DNA of 64,000 nucleotides from Bin87 sp965203855 (GTDB lineage: Bacteria > Chloroflexota > Dehalococcoidia > Lucifugimonadales > UBA3495). Below, piece by piece: positions 7,246 to 16,310 of the stretch (position 1 is its first letter; every line of letters begins with the position of its first letter). The notes under the pieces were generated by a model. That model searched no databases, was not told the DNA's origin, and saw only the letters and a list, made by a program, of their open reading frames with translations. Position numbers and translations under genes: made by a program. The stretch covers positions 124,001 to 188,000 of the forward strand of contig CBDBDN010000008.1 in the NCBI GenBank assembly GCA_965203855.1, read 5' to 3'.

Positions 7246-10200
7246 TTAGGGTACGGGCTGGCAGTAATCCGACAAAATCGCCCGCACCGCTGCGTCAATG
7301 CTGTACAGGATGGGCTGCATCGCCCCATCCCGCAGCACATCGTTGCGGTTGATACGACGTCCCAGCGCCTGCCGTTCCGCCACCATCGCGGCCACCCGCT
7401 GGTGCGCCAATAACGACTGCGCCGCCAGGTTGGCGTGATGCTCGTTGCCGGCATCGTAAGCGGGGATGGGCAGGTTTTGGACGGGCAGATGGATAAAATC
7501 CCGGTCGCTGGCGCGGCAGGCTACACTGAAAAATTCCGCCAGTGCCGGCGCATTGAATATCGCCGCCAGATAATGGCATTCATCCAAACTTGACGGCGCA
7601 ATCCAACACAGTGTGTGACTGCATACTAGATCGGAGCGCACTACTGCCGAGTAAAGCTTGCCCCCGCTGCTGTTGTAGATTACCTTGTAATCGTTTTCGC
7701 ACCGCAGTTGCGCCGACAAGTGGCTGATATAGTCAACCATCTTAGCCAATGTGTCCGGGGATTTAGGCCGCTTAATTCGCATATAATCCGCATTGGCAGA
7801 CGACCAGTAGATGTTGAACCGCTGTGCACCGCTGCCCTGGGGTGGGTCTTGCAAAACGGCCTTGCCGTCCTCGGAAAAAGGCGCAACAACATGGGAATGG
7901 CCGTTGGCGCCAAATGGCAGCAGCCGACGCGAAAACACTGCTTGCTTGACAAAGCGTTCCTCAACATTGCCGTCCCGGTCAGTGTTCCGCCAGATACCTT
8001 TTGCCGGGTTGGTGCGGAAATATATGACACCTCTGCCCCGGGACAACGGGCGCTCAAAGACCAGCAACGATTGCGGGAACAAATTGGTGCCATTAAGAAC
8101 TTGGGCGGAGTACGCCTCGCTCGGATCAATCGGCCATTCCTGGCGCTCGGTGAATCGCAGACGGGGTTTCACCTCTGCCCACGACATATTGGTAGTTAGC
8201 GCATCCCCTACAATCTGCACAGTTCTGTCTAATCGCTTTAAGGCGGGGGATTGATTGTCAGCGCGCACTTTTGTACCGAACACTACTGACGATTGCGCTT
8301 GCGGAAAGGGCGGAGCGTTAACGCCGGAAAAATCCCATGCTTCCTTGCTCAAGTCAACGTGCGTACCCCGCTCGGCATCTTGCTGCAAGCTCCAATCGCC
8401 GGTACGGAACGGATCCCACTGGCGAGCGCGCAGAGCGGCGTAGGGCAGCACGAACCCAAATTTGCCGCCGATTTGCAAATAGTAATCTACACAAGTGGCG
8501 ACAAAGGTTGCCGCCAAGTCATTTTGCGGCGCCCGTCCGGTGCCGGCAGACCAGATCCGGCGGCTTTGCGCGTGTTCACGGAACGCGTCCTGCCGGTCAT
8601 TGTCCATCGCGTTATAGACTACCCAGGGCGGATTGCCTACCAGTCGGGTCGCCGGCAGGCGCGCTAGCCTGATCGGTTGCGCCATATTTGATATGTACCA
8701 CCGCCATACCCGATTGCGCTCCGAATGAATATATCCCCGGAATCTCCGGTAAGCAGCGAGCGCCGCGGCCTGCTCCGACTCGTTGGGCAAATCCAGCGCT
8801 GCTGCCAATGTGGACTCTGCCCCTTCAAAATCAGGATTCTCCGCGTAATCAAACATCAAGTTGATTAGATGGCTGAAATGCTCGGACAGCAGCAAGGAAC
8901 GAGGCAACAGTACCGGCTCTGACGATTCGTCCGCCGGTATAGCGATTAAATTACCCTGATTAAACAATTCCTCGTTTCGCACGGTTTCCCATTGCAGGCT
9001 GTCGCCCAAATGGATGCCGGCAAAGTTCTCCGCATAAACCAGAGGCATACCCGCATTGGAGAATGCCAGCATTTTGGTGGTTTTTGCCAGCTCCACCGCT
9101 ACCGGGTGCAAGTCCATTCCGGCTACGAGTTGGTTGACGATTTCGGTCTGAGCTTCGCGACTGCCTGCCAATTCGGGATGCTGCCGCGCTTCCTCAAGCA
9201 ACAATTGGGTGGCGTGAAACAGGAAAGTTCCAGAGCCGCAGGCCGGATCCAGTACGGCCGGCCCCGACAGCTCTCTTTTTACCGCCTGGTCGATAACCGC
9301 CTTGCGCCATTCCGGGTCCAGCGCTTCCTCGCACACTGCCCGCGCTAGCCAATCGGGAGTGTAATACTCGCCAAAGTCATGGCGGATGTCGCGAGAAATC
9401 ACCGCGTGATACAGATCTTTCAGAGTGTCCCGGTTGGCGGCGCTCCAGGCGTAGTTGTTGACTTCGGCAGCCAACGCATCAATGGCCGCAATGCCGTCAG
9501 CGCCAGCAGCGTCCAGCAACCACGCGGCAAATCCTTCAGTGAGTGTGCGGTGCAATTGTTCCCGCGCCGCCGGCTGCTGCTCCGGAGGGCGCAAAGTTTC
9601 GGCGACGGCGCGGGCGATGACTACCAGCAGCGTATGACGCGCAAACAATTCCCGCCGGGCGCCCGCGCCGTCGGGCGGTATGATGAATGCGCCCCTCAGC
9701 ACACCCTCCCACAACTTATGCTTGACATCATATTCTGAAGTATCCCGGTAGCGTTCTGACAGCGCAATGAACGGACGCACCAGCCGTTCTACCCATTCCC
9801 GGTTATCCGTAGGCGGCGCCATCTTGACGGTGCGGTTGACGAAATCGTACAGGTAGGCCAACAGCGTTTCGCCGGCGTCCAGCGTGTCTAATCGCAAAGT
9901 GTTGACCAGCGTCAGTTTGGCGCCGTCGGGGGCGTTCCGGTCATAGTCGTAGAACAGCCACTCCTTGCCGTCGGTGATGCCGGCGCGCCATCCGATGGCG
10001 GCGTCGGCGAACATATTAGGCTGCGCCGTCAGCGCATTCAGGTAGCGGAGTGCTTGTTCCTCAGGCGTTTCACTGCTGCCGTCGGGCTTGCGCCGAGCAT
10101 CCAGTTTGCCTTGCCGCTTGGTTTCAAAGACCACATTGCGGCAATAGACATCAATCGGGCCGTCGCCGGACTGCATTTCCTGCGTCAACTCCGACTGCGG

Positions 10201-10353
10201 CAGGCCGGGAAACAGGAACCCCAAGATAGAAACCAGCTGCCCCTGAATGTTGGCCTCGGCAGTAGCCGCCGGCATCGCATACAGGTTAGCGACGGCGCCG
10301 CGCGCCAAGTCCCAATTAGGGGTTCCGGTAACATCCTGCCGTTGGGGCGTCAT
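7246..10353 (-). CDS. Type IIG restriction-modification enzyme (N6-adenine methyltransferase with N-terminal nuclease)
   Basis: A single 1035-residue chain able to cut and methylate. Residues 60-82 hold a PD-(D/E)XK nuclease core: GPIDVYCRNVVFETKRQ, with Asp68 and Glu77-x-Lys79. A helical connector follows. The gamma-class methyltransferase has motif I VLDPACGSGTFLF and motif IV VGNPPWV (NPPW, adenine target). The C-terminal third resembles the target-recognition part of Eco57I-like enzymes. A long upstream extension is rejected: the ATG at 10353 (MTPQRQDV) has GGGAGGG about nine bases before it. The gene stands alone, as type IIG enzymes need no partner. Confidence 0.85.
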   Translation of the reverse strand: MTPQRQDVTGTPNWDLARGAVANLYAMPAATAEANIQGQLVSILGFLFPGLPQSELTQEMQSGDGPIDVYCRNVVFETKRQGKLDARRKPDGSSETPEEQALRYLNALTAQPNMFADAAIGWRAGITDGKEWLFYDYDRNAPDGAKLTLVNTLRLDTLDAGETLLAYLYDFVNRTVKMAPPTDNREWVERLVRPFIALSERYRDTSEYDVKHKLWEGVLRGAFIIPPDGAGARRELFARHTLLVVIARAVAETLRPPEQQPAAREQLHRTLTEGFAAWLLDAAGADGIAAIDALAAEVNNYAWSAANRDTLKDLYHAVISRDIRHDFGEYYTPDWLARAVCEEALDPEWRKAVIDQAVKRELSGPAVLDPACGSGTFLFHATQLLLEEARQHPELAGSREAQTEIVNQLVAGMDLHPVAVELAKTTKMLAFSNAGMPLVYAENFAGIHLGDSLQWETVRNEELFNQGNLIAIPADESSEPVLLPRSLLLSEHFSHLINLMFDYAENPDFEGAESTLAAALDLPNESEQAAALAAYRRFRGYIHSERNRVWRWYISNMAQPIRLARLPATRLVGNPPWVVYNAMDNDRQDAFREHAQSRRIWSAGTGRAPQNDLAATFVATCVDYYLQIGGKFGFVLPYAALRARQWDPFRTGDWSLQQDAERGTHVDLSKEAWDFSGVNAPPFPQAQSSVVFGTKVRADNQSPALKRLDRTVQIVGDALTTNMSWAEVKPRLRFTERQEWPIDPSEAYSAQVLNGTNLFPQSLLVFERPLSRGRGVIYFRTNPAKGIWRNTDRDGNVEERFVKQAVFSRRLLPFGANGHSHVVAPFSEDGKAVLQDPPQGSGAQRFNIYWSSANADYMRIKRPKSPDTLAKMVDYISHLSAQLRCENDYKVIYNSSGGKLYSAVVRSDLVCSHTLCWIAPSSLDECHYLAAIFNAPALAEFFSVACRASDRDFIHLPVQNLPIPAYDAGNEHHANLAAQSLLAHQRVAAMVAERQALGRRINRNDVLRDGAMQPILYSIDAAVRAILSDYCQPVP

Positions 10354-10530
10354 AGCGCCGATTCCCTCCCGTCCGTGATTCCGCTCCAAAATAATGGCGG
10401 CGCTCCGTTTGGTCGAGCACAACCGATATATGACAGCGTTTCCAATCAGGTGGTTTAACTTTCCGCCATTCCGGCGCAAGCCGGGAAACACGCCCGCAAC
10501 CACTTGAAAAGAAACGCTACCGCCGGCGCC
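10354..10530. repeat. Intergenic spacer with a partial palindromic element
   Basis: About 180 bases between two leftward genes. Positions 10468-10490 contain half of the recurrent ATTCCGGCGCAAGCCGG palindrome. Nothing else is recognisable. Confidence 0.5.
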
Positions 10531-11379
10531 CTACCCCATCTCCGAGCCGCCGGATACGCTGATGCTCAGCCCCGTCATGTAGTCCGACTCGGCCGATGCC
10601 AGGAATGCCGCCATCCGCGCAATGTCGTCCCCTTGGGCGATGCGGCCCAGCGGCACCCGCAGTTCCCGTTCCCGCACCATCAGGGCGCGGTGTTCCTCGC
10701 CGGATGCGCCCTCCGGCGCCAGGGCGGCGGCGATAAAATCTACCCGTTCCGTATCTACCAGGCCGGGGCAGATGGCATTGACATTGACGCGGTAGGGCGC
10801 CATTTCGTGGGCCAGCGACTGCGTGAACCCGATGACGGCGAACTTGCTGGCGCAGTAGGCCCCATAGCGCGCAATGCCCCGCTTGCCGGCGCCGGACGAT
10901 ATGTTGATGATTTTGCCGGGGCCGCCCCGCTCAACCATATGCCGAGCTACGGCCTGGCTGACCAGATAAGTGCCGCGCACATTGACGCGCATCACTTCGT
11001 CAAAAGCATCCTCCTCCAGCTCCACAATCAGCACCCGGTCGCGGCCCGGACGGGAGCCGGCATTGTTGACCAGAATGTCAATCTTGCCGAATTCGGTAAG
11101 AGTATCGCCGACCATACTAGCGACCTGCCCGCTGTCGGCGACATCGTAATAGAGGCCCAGGCTGCGGCGTCCCATCGCCTGAATCTCTTTGACGACGCTG
11201 GGCAGTCCGGCCCAGCCGGCGCGGCGATCTTCAGTGCGGATGGCGTCCAAGGATGCTTCAACATCGGTAACTACCACATCGGCGCCTTCGGCGGCGAGGC
11301 GGGTAGCGATGGCGCGGCCAATGCCGTGGCGCCCGCCGGCGCCGGTTACCAGGGCGGTCTTGCCATTAAGGTCGTACAT
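10531..11379 (-). CDS. Short-chain dehydrogenase/reductase
   Basis: A classical SDR of 282 residues. The NAD(P)-binding motif is TGAGGRHGIGRAIA. LVNNAGS follows, then the catalytic Ser of INISSGAGKRG and the Y-x-x-x-K pair in YGAYCASKFAVIGFTQ. NVNAICPGLVDT is the usual post-catalytic segment. Asp in VVTDVEAS, after the second strand, favours NAD(H). The C terminus reads MTGLSISVSGGSEMG, typical of SDRs that form tetramers. A small-molecule alcohol or ketone substrate is likely, but nothing in the flanking genes identifies it. ATG at 11379. Confidence 0.9.
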   Translation of the reverse strand: MYDLNGKTALVTGAGGRHGIGRAIATRLAAEGADVVVTDVEASLDAIRTEDRRAGWAGLPSVVKEIQAMGRRSLGLYYDVADSGQVASMVGDTLTEFGKIDILVNNAGSRPGRDRVLIVELEEDAFDEVMRVNVRGTYLVSQAVARHMVERGGPGKIINISSGAGKRGIARYGAYCASKFAVIGFTQSLAHEMAPYRVNVNAICPGLVDTERVDFIAAALAPEGASGEEHRALMVRERELRVPLGRIAQGDDIARMAAFLASAESDYMTGLSISVSGGSEMG

Positions 11380-11448
11380 AAGAACGGGTCTCCTGCGGGG
11401 ATAGAGGGTAGGGGTATGACGGCGTGGCGCAGGGGCGATGCCGGGTCT

Positions 11449-11901
11449 CTATTGGGGATGCTCTGGCGTGGCGCCGCCGTTTTCAAGTTGAGCCAAGCGC
11501 GCGGTGAGGCGAGCAATCTCGGCTTCGGCCTGCGCCGCGCGTTCCCGGTCCTGTGCCGCGCGGGCGTCGGATTGTGCCGCCCGTTCTGCGGCCTGGGCGG
11601 CGAAATCATAGGCTTCCTGCGCTTTTTTGGCGTAAATGTAACTGGAAATCACGATGGGGGCTCCTGCGGTTACAGTGATGGTAGGGCTCACGATTTGGAA
11701 CACTTTCAGCCATTCGGCGAAACCGATTGCCGCGCCGGCGTCCAGCGCCGGCGCCATTAAATATACAACGGTGGTCAAGCCGATGGCTATCGCTTGCAGC
11801 AGAACGAACTCCGCCGCAGTCAGCAGCGTAGCCGCAATGTGCGACCAGAGCAGGCCCTGGCCGGGCGGCGTCAGGCTGCGGGATTTTTCGGATGTTGTCA
11901 T
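11449..11901 (-). CDS. Two-helix membrane protein with C-terminal coiled coil (multicopy family, member 1)
   Basis: A 150-residue protein of unknown function. Residues 20-50 (HIAATLLTAAEFVLLQAIAI and onward) and about 65-92 (FQIVSPTITVTAGAPIVISS) are hydrophobic and predicted to cross the membrane. The rest is an Ala/Glu/Arg-rich coiled coil (AQAAERAAQSDARAAQDRER). It shares the FQIVSPTI segment and overall plan with the protein at 14547-15152. Similar architecture recurs at 19454 and 29749. No enzymatic motif is present; a scaffold or stress-related membrane protein is possible. Confidence 0.6.
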   Translation of the reverse strand: MTTSEKSRSLTPPGQGLLWSHIAATLLTAAEFVLLQAIAIGLTTVVYLMAPALDAGAAIGFAEWLKVFQIVSPTITVTAGAPIVISSYIYAKKAQEAYDFAAQAAERAAQSDARAAQDRERAAQAEAEIARLTARLAQLENGGATPEHPQ

Positions 11902-11978
11902 ACTTGTTACCTAACAGTTGCAGCGTTATGCGGGTGGCATAATACTACAGGTTGCTGTCGCAGTAAGCATGGCAACGA

Positions 11979-12335
11979 CTACCGGAATTTCATGCTCGGC
12001 GGGCTGGACTGCCCAAAACGGTCACTGCCCCAGCAGTCCAACCTATCATTGACGCGCACTCCGCAGGTATGCACCCCACCAGCGCTAACCGACCAAAACT
12101 CCACGCTTGGCGATAGGGATTGACCAAAGTCATTATTTCCCCAGCAATCCACGCTGCCATCAGTACGCACTCCGCAAGTATGAGCTAGCCCGGCGCTTAT
12201 TGTGTTCCCCGGAGCTCCACTGCCAGCGCAAGCCGCTTCCACAATGCCAACAACTACCATCGCCGCCAACAGCAACAGCCGAGGCCATGCCCACCCAATG
12301 CCAGCGCCGTACATCCTTATTATCCCCCAAACCAT
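11979..12335 (-). CDS. Short secreted RCC1-repeat protein, possibly truncated
   Basis: After a signal-peptide-like stretch (RLLLLAAMVVVGIVEAACAG, possibly a lipobox ending in Cys) there are two RCC1-type repeats: SAGLAHTCGVRTDGSVDCWGNN and SAGGVHTCGVRVNDRLDCWGSD. RCC1 propellers normally need about seven such blades, so at 118 residues this is a fragment or must assemble from several chains. An alternative ATG at 12314 lies closer to the signal peptide. The base composition is less GC-rich than the neighbouring genes, consistent with an imported or decaying gene. Function unknown. Confidence 0.6.
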   Translation of the reverse strand: MVWGIIRMYGAGIGWAWPRLLLLAAMVVVGIVEAACAGSGAPGNTISAGLAHTCGVRTDGSVDCWGNNDFGQSLSPSVEFWSVSAGGVHTCGVRVNDRLDCWGSDRFGQSSPPSMKFR

Positions 12336-12377
12336 AATGCGAGCGCGCTGATGGCGTGGGCGTGGGATTCGCGCTAC

Positions 12378-13237
12378 CTACCCCCGCCCCGGCCAGCTCA
12401 CCTCGTGGTCATGGTGATGCAGGGCGTAGGCGCCGCCGGCGCTGTGGACTACCAACTGGTGGCCGAAAGCGTCGGCGAGGACGGATTCCAGCAGCACTTC
12501 CTCCGGCGGGCCGTAGGCTACCAGGTTGCAGTTCACCAAGGCGACATCGCTGGCGCGGGCGCAGACGCAAGTGAGGTCATGAGTGCTCATCAGCACCGTG
12601 GCGCCGGCGGCGCGCAGCCGATCCAGAATGTCCAGGAAGCCGTGCTGCGCGGTGGGATCCAGGCCGTTCATCGGTTCGTCCAGCAGCAGCACCGAGGGTT
12701 GGGCGGCGATGGCGCGGGCCAGCAGGACGCGCCGCCGCTCTCCGCCGGAAAGCTCGCCAATGGAACGGCGTTGCAGATGGGTCATTCCGACGGTATCCAG
12801 AGCGGCGGCGGCGGCGGCCCGGTCGGACTTGCGATGCCAGCGAAAGAGGCCGCCGCCGGCCGTCATTCCCATCAGCGCCACATCCCACACCGTAGCCGGG
12901 AAGTTCCAATCTACCTGCTCCAGCTGGGAACGAAGCCGATTTCCTTACGCATATTGAGGCTGGGTTGGCCATGCACCAGCACGGCGCCGCGCTGGGGCCG
13001 GGCCAGGCCGACTACCGATTTGAGCAGGGTTGACTTGCCGCCACCGTTGGGGCCGACCACGCCGGCCAGGCAGCCGCTCTCTACGGAAAAGGAAACATCC
13101 TGCACGGCAACGGTCGGCCCGTAGCGCACCGTAACGCTGCGGAACACTACGGCTTGGGGGAGTTCGTCATCTTGGGTAGGGGGCCGGGTGTGGCCGCCGC
13201 AGCAGTGGACAGGGCGTTGTTGGCAGGTAGTGGTCAT
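12378..13237 (-). pseudogene. Metal-type ABC transporter ATP-binding protein, interrupted by one frameshift
   Basis: The first part (13237-12911) has the Walker A GPNGGGKSTLL and ends abruptly in ...EIGFVPSWSR. A second frame (12890-12378) carries the signature LSGGERRRVLLARAIA, Walker B VLLLDEP, and the H-loop STHDL. Restoring one base in the GGG run at 12926-12928 joins them as VPQLEQVDWNFPATVWDVALMG, the normal ZnuC/MntB-type sequence. His/Cys-rich termini (CCGGH, HHHDHE) also fit a zinc or manganese importer. No permease or binding protein is adjacent. Either the gene is dead or there is a one-base assembly error. Confidence 0.8.
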
Positions 13238-13320
13238 CGTGGGTCTCCTCGGTGCGGCCGCTGCGGGGTATAGACAGGACCGTGTGGCAGGAAAAACGCA
13301 TTAGCTATTCAGAGCATTGG

Positions 13321-14271
13321 CTAGGCCCGGAACCAGTCCGCGCCGGCCGGCGGCCAGGGGTTTTCGGTGTCCAGCACTTGCGACAGCTGCGTGAATGCGC
13401 CCATAAAGGTGGACGGATGCAGCCAGATGCTGTTGAACCCCAGGTTAGTGTAATTATCGGTGCGCCGGGAAGTGGTGAAACGGACGCCGTCCAGCGTTTG
13501 CAGATGGGCGTCGGTAGCCAGCGAATCGGCGATTTCGTAAATGGTCAGATAGATACCCTCGCCGTAGCGGGCCAGAAACCGACCGGATGGCGAGTCGGGG
13601 CTGGTGGGCTGCGCCAGTTCAATGAAAGTATCCCGTCCGCCCAGCGGCAGCACGGCGATTTCCAAGTCGGTAAAGCTGATTTGGAACCGCTGGGTCGGCT
13701 CTAATCCAAACAGCCGGCTCCAGTGTGTCAAGGCGGCGTCCAGGTCGTGCACGATGACGGCAACCTGGCGGAGTTGCAGCGTGCCAGGACGGTGGATTGC
13801 GGTTTGCCAGTCGGGGCCGGCGGCCGGCCAGGGATTGCCGGCATCGGATACTTCGGTTATCTCCAGAAAAGCGCCGTTGCAGGATGACGGATGCAGAAAA
13901 GCGGAACGGCTGCCTTCGTGCTGCGTTTCGGCAGTAATGCGGACGCCCTGCTGTCGCAGATGTGGCAGCAGACGGTCGTACTCGGCAGTCTCAAAGATTA
14001 TCAGATAGGGGGCTGCGCCGCGGCGGCGCAGAAAGCGAGCGCCGGCCGAGTCGGGGTTAGCGGAGTCGGAGCCAGCGTCAGCGTTGCCGGTTCGGGGCGA
14101 CAGCAGTTCTACGAAAGTGCCGTTGCCGGCGGGCAGCACGGCATTGTCCAGTCCGAACTGCGGCAGCGTCCCGGTGCGGCACGGCGCCATACCCAAGATG
14201 CGGCCATAAGCGGCGACGGCATCGGGCAGGTCGTTGACCATCATAGCGATTTGGCGCAGTTTGTACAGCAT
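13321..14271 (-). CDS. Protein with two tandem VOC (glyoxalase/extradiol dioxygenase-fold) domains
   Basis: A 316-residue protein with two repeats of the vicinal-oxygen-chelate fold. The first starts LRQIAMMVNDLPDAVAAYGRILGM and the second LRQVAVIVHDLDAALTHWSRLFGLEP. Both end with a similar module: FLHPSSCNGAFLEITEVSDAGNPWP and WLHPSTFMGAFTQLSQVLDTENPWP. The usual His and Glu metal ligands are only partly conserved, so the reaction cannot be assigned; it could be an epimerase, lyase or dioxygenase relative, or a binding protein. ATG at 14271. Confidence 0.75.
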   Translation of the reverse strand: MLYKLRQIAMMVNDLPDAVAAYGRILGMAPCRTGTLPQFGLDNAVLPAGNGTFVELLSPRTGNADAGSDSANPDSAGARFLRRRGAAPYLIIFETAEYDRLLPHLRQQGVRITAETQHEGSRSAFLHPSSCNGAFLEITEVSDAGNPWPAAGPDWQTAIHRPGTLQLRQVAVIVHDLDAALTHWSRLFGLEPTQRFQISFTDLEIAVLPLGGRDTFIELAQPTSPDSPSGRFLARYGEGIYLTIYEIADSLATDAHLQTLDGVRFTTSRRTDNYTNLGFNSIWLHPSTFMGAFTQLSQVLDTENPWPPAGADWFRA

Positions 14272-14519
14272 AAGCGGCGTCGTTGGGCGGCCCGCAGTCG
14301 GTTGCGGCGATAGCGGCGGGATTTACGGTTCAGATCCAGTTGTGCTTGCAGGATTTTTACCTGGGCTTCGGCGGCCTCAGCGCGGCGCGTCTGATATTGG
14401 AACAACTGGGCTTGGGCGCGTTCCCGACGGTTGTCGGCCTCCCACCTAATGGCTTGGATCTCCCGGAGACGGTCCTCCACTTGCCGGAGCTGTCGGGAAA
14501 GGAAATAATTGGACAGCAT
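14241..14519 (-). CDS. Coiled-coil fragment related to the upstream membrane protein
   Basis: A 92-residue open frame starting MLSNYFLSRQLRQVEDRLRE. It resembles the segment MLSSYFLARRVQQVETQAR inside the protein encoded just upstream (14547-15152). It therefore looks like a partial tandem duplication that lost the membrane helices, leaving coiled coil and a basic tail ending CCTNCAKSL. The first codons sit in the same GGACAGCATGGTT context as the parent gene. It overlaps the VOC gene by 31 bases. Expression is uncertain. Confidence 0.4.
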   Translation of the reverse strand: MLSNYFLSRQLRQVEDRLREIQAIRWEADNRRERAQAQLFQYQTRRAEAAEAQVKILQAQLDLNRKSRRYRRNRLRAAQRRRLCCTNCAKSL

Positions 14520-14546
14520 GGTTATAACGCTCCGAGTAAAGCGGCA

Positions 14547-15152
14547 TTACCTTGCGGCAGGGGGCGGCGCAGCGGAGTTCCGCAGCCGGCGGCGGCGGGG
14601 GCTGCGGCTCCGTTCCAGTTGGGCTTGCAGGTTTTCGGCCCGGGCTTCGGCGGCATCGGCGCGGCGCGCCTGCTCTTGGGCGCGTTGCGACTCATCCCGG
14701 GCCCGTTGCGCTTCCTCTTGGATCCGTGTTTCGGCTTCCTGGGCCCGTTGCGCTTCTGCGCGTGCTTGGTCATGGGCACGTTGCGCTTCTGCGCGCGCTT
14801 GGTCCTGGGCTTGCTGCACGTCTGCGCGCGCTTGGGTTTCGACTTGCTGGACGCGTCGGGCAAGGAAATAGCTGGACAGCATGGTTGCGGCACCTCCGGG
14901 CAGGGCAATTGTAGGGCTTACTATCTGAAAGATTCTGATCCAGGTCCAGGAGGATTCGCCGCGCATTATGCCGGCGTCCAAGGCTGGGACGGTGTAGTAG
15001 ATGGCTGCCGTTACCCCGGCGGCTGCGGCCTGGAACATAACAAAATCTACCACAACCAGCAGGGCAGTGGCAAAGTGAACCGCCAGCAGCTTGCCGCCGC
15101 CATCCCGTCGCTCTGACGCAGCCGGCCGGCCGGCGCGGGTATGCTGTGCCAT
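14547..15152 (-). CDS. Two-helix membrane protein with long coiled coil (multicopy family, member 2)
   Basis: A 201-residue protein. Two hydrophobic spans (AVHFATALLVVVDFVMFQAAAA and FQIVSPTIALPGGAATMLSSYF) are followed by about 100 residues of heptad-like Ala/Gln/Arg/Glu repeats (QARADVQQAQDQARAEAQRA and variants). The DNA of the coiled coil consists of imperfect 21-33 base repeats, which would allow length change by slippage. It shares the VSPTI segment with the gene at 11449-11901. Function unknown; the plan resembles membrane-anchored scaffold proteins. Confidence 0.6.
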   Translation of the reverse strand: MAQHTRAGRPAASERRDGGGKLLAVHFATALLVVVDFVMFQAAAAGVTAAIYYTVPALDAGIMRGESSWTWIRIFQIVSPTIALPGGAATMLSSYFLARRVQQVETQARADVQQAQDQARAEAQRAHDQARAEAQRAQEAETRIQEEAQRARDESQRAQEQARRADAAEARAENLQAQLERSRSPRRRRLRNSAAPPPAAR

Positions 15153-15207
15153 TATGTTGCGCCGGGGGAATTAGGGCGTGCGGTCGTCATATTCACCGTC
15201 ATTTTAA

Positions 15208-15320
15208 CCGTCTTAACCGTCATTCCGGCGCAAGCCGGAATCTATGGGTTGCCGGCTCCATTACCATAGTGGCAGGTTATGACGCTGGATTCCGGCTTGC
15301 GCCGGAATAACGGTTGAGGG
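15208..15320. repeat. MITE-like palindromic element, copy 2, with trailing ACGGTTG repeats
   Basis: Same structure as the copy at 5096: ATTCCGGCGCAAGCCGGAAT, a centre starting TCTATGGGTTGCCGGC, then ATTCCGGCTTGCGCCGGAAT. Beyond it, to about 15362, short GGAATGACGGTTGGGG units are repeated. Confidence 0.85.
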
Positions 15321-15375
15321 CTAGGAATGGCGGTTGGGGATGTCGGAATGACGGTTGGGGCGTCTGGTTGGTTGG

Positions 15376-15819
15376 CTAGTTTCGGGTGGGCAGGTTGAGC
15401 CGGGCGGTGCCGATGACATACGGCCGGTCGGGAACGGGGCCGGTCATCGTGATGTCGCACTGGACATAGCTGCCGGCGTCATCCTCTCTGGTGTCGCTAA
15501 CTTGAAAGGCGATGTGCAACGGCTGGTTATGGGGAACCGAGCCCCGGAATACCAGATCCAGGTCGGCTACCGTGCCGGCGCCGGCCCAGTCCGTAAGCGC
15601 GCGCGACACCAAAGCCATACTCATAATGCCCGGCACAATGGGGGTATCCAGCCCCACTTTTTCGGCCTCGGCCTGGTCGGTGAAACGGTTGGGATGCGGG
15701 TTGCCCCACAGCGCGCAGAAGTCAATGACCTGCTGATCGGTAACGGACAGGATGACCGGCCCGACCTCGTCGCCGAGTTCGGCATCCTCAAAGTAAAGCT
15801 TGGCAGTTGGCTGCGGCAT
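15376..15819 (-). CDS. MaoC-like hot-dog dehydratase, subunit B
   Basis: A hot-dog-fold protein of 147 residues. The MaoC hydratase pattern is visible in VTDQQVIDFCALWGNPHPNRFTDQAEAEKVG, followed by IVPGIMSMALVSRAL, where the Asn/His-containing loop forms the active site. It lies six bases downstream of another MaoC-type gene. Together they resemble the two-subunit enoyl/hydroxyacyl-thioester dehydratases used in acyl-CoA metabolism. The acyl substrate is unknown. Confidence 0.8.
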   Translation of the reverse strand: MPQPTAKLYFEDAELGDEVGPVILSVTDQQVIDFCALWGNPHPNRFTDQAEAEKVGLDTPIVPGIMSMALVSRALTDWAGAGTVADLDLVFRGSVPHNQPLHIAFQVSDTREDDAGSYVQCDITMTGPVPDRPYVIGTARLNLPTRN

Positions 15820-15825
15820 CAGAAA

Positions 15826-16278
15826 TCACTCCCGGACGACTTGGGAACGCTGGACGTCGGCGACTACCTGCCCGTCCTGGTTGCGGAATGTGGTTTCCCA
15901 CACAACATGAACCATCGTCCCGGAGCGTCCCGTTTTGGCGTACACATCCTTAAGATGGGATGATGCGGTGAGGGTATCGCCGGCAATAATGGGCGCGCGG
16001 GGTTCTACCCGCTGGCCGCCGTGGAACTGGCGGCGTCCGAATTGCAGCTTGATGTCGGGCAGCTCGCCGCGCTCAAACAGCGCGCACATAGTGGGCGGCG
16101 CTACCAGGTCGGCATAGCCGGCGGCGCGAGCGGCGTCCGCGTCGGTGTAGATGGGGTTGTCCTCGCCCACGCTGCGGGCGTAGGTTGCTACGATTTCGGC
16201 GGTAACTGCAAAGGGGCCGGACTCGTGCTCCACTCCGTAGAGGGAATGGTCGTATGCGTAGTCAATTTCGGTAGGCAT
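15826..16278 (-). CDS. MaoC-like hot-dog dehydratase, subunit A (FAS1-type dehydratase N-terminal domain)
   Basis: A 150-residue hot-dog protein. FAVTAEIVATYARSVGEDNPIYTDADAARAAGYADLVAPPTMCALF matches the N-terminal MaoC/FAS1 dehydratase domain. The second half (GQRVEPRAPIIAGDTLTASSHLKDVYAKTG ... MVHVVWETTFRNQDGQVV) is the usual strand-rich part. This subunit normally lacks the catalytic His and pairs with a partner such as the product of the next gene. Both genes run leftward with a six-base gap. Confidence 0.8.
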   Translation of the reverse strand: MPTEIDYAYDHSLYGVEHESGPFAVTAEIVATYARSVGEDNPIYTDADAARAAGYADLVAPPTMCALFERGELPDIKLQFGRRQFHGGQRVEPRAPIIAGDTLTASSHLKDVYAKTGRSGTMVHVVWETTFRNQDGQVVADVQRSQVVRE

Positions 16279-16310
16279 AGAAAGCGCTCCACAAAAAGCG
16301 ATGCGTGGGA

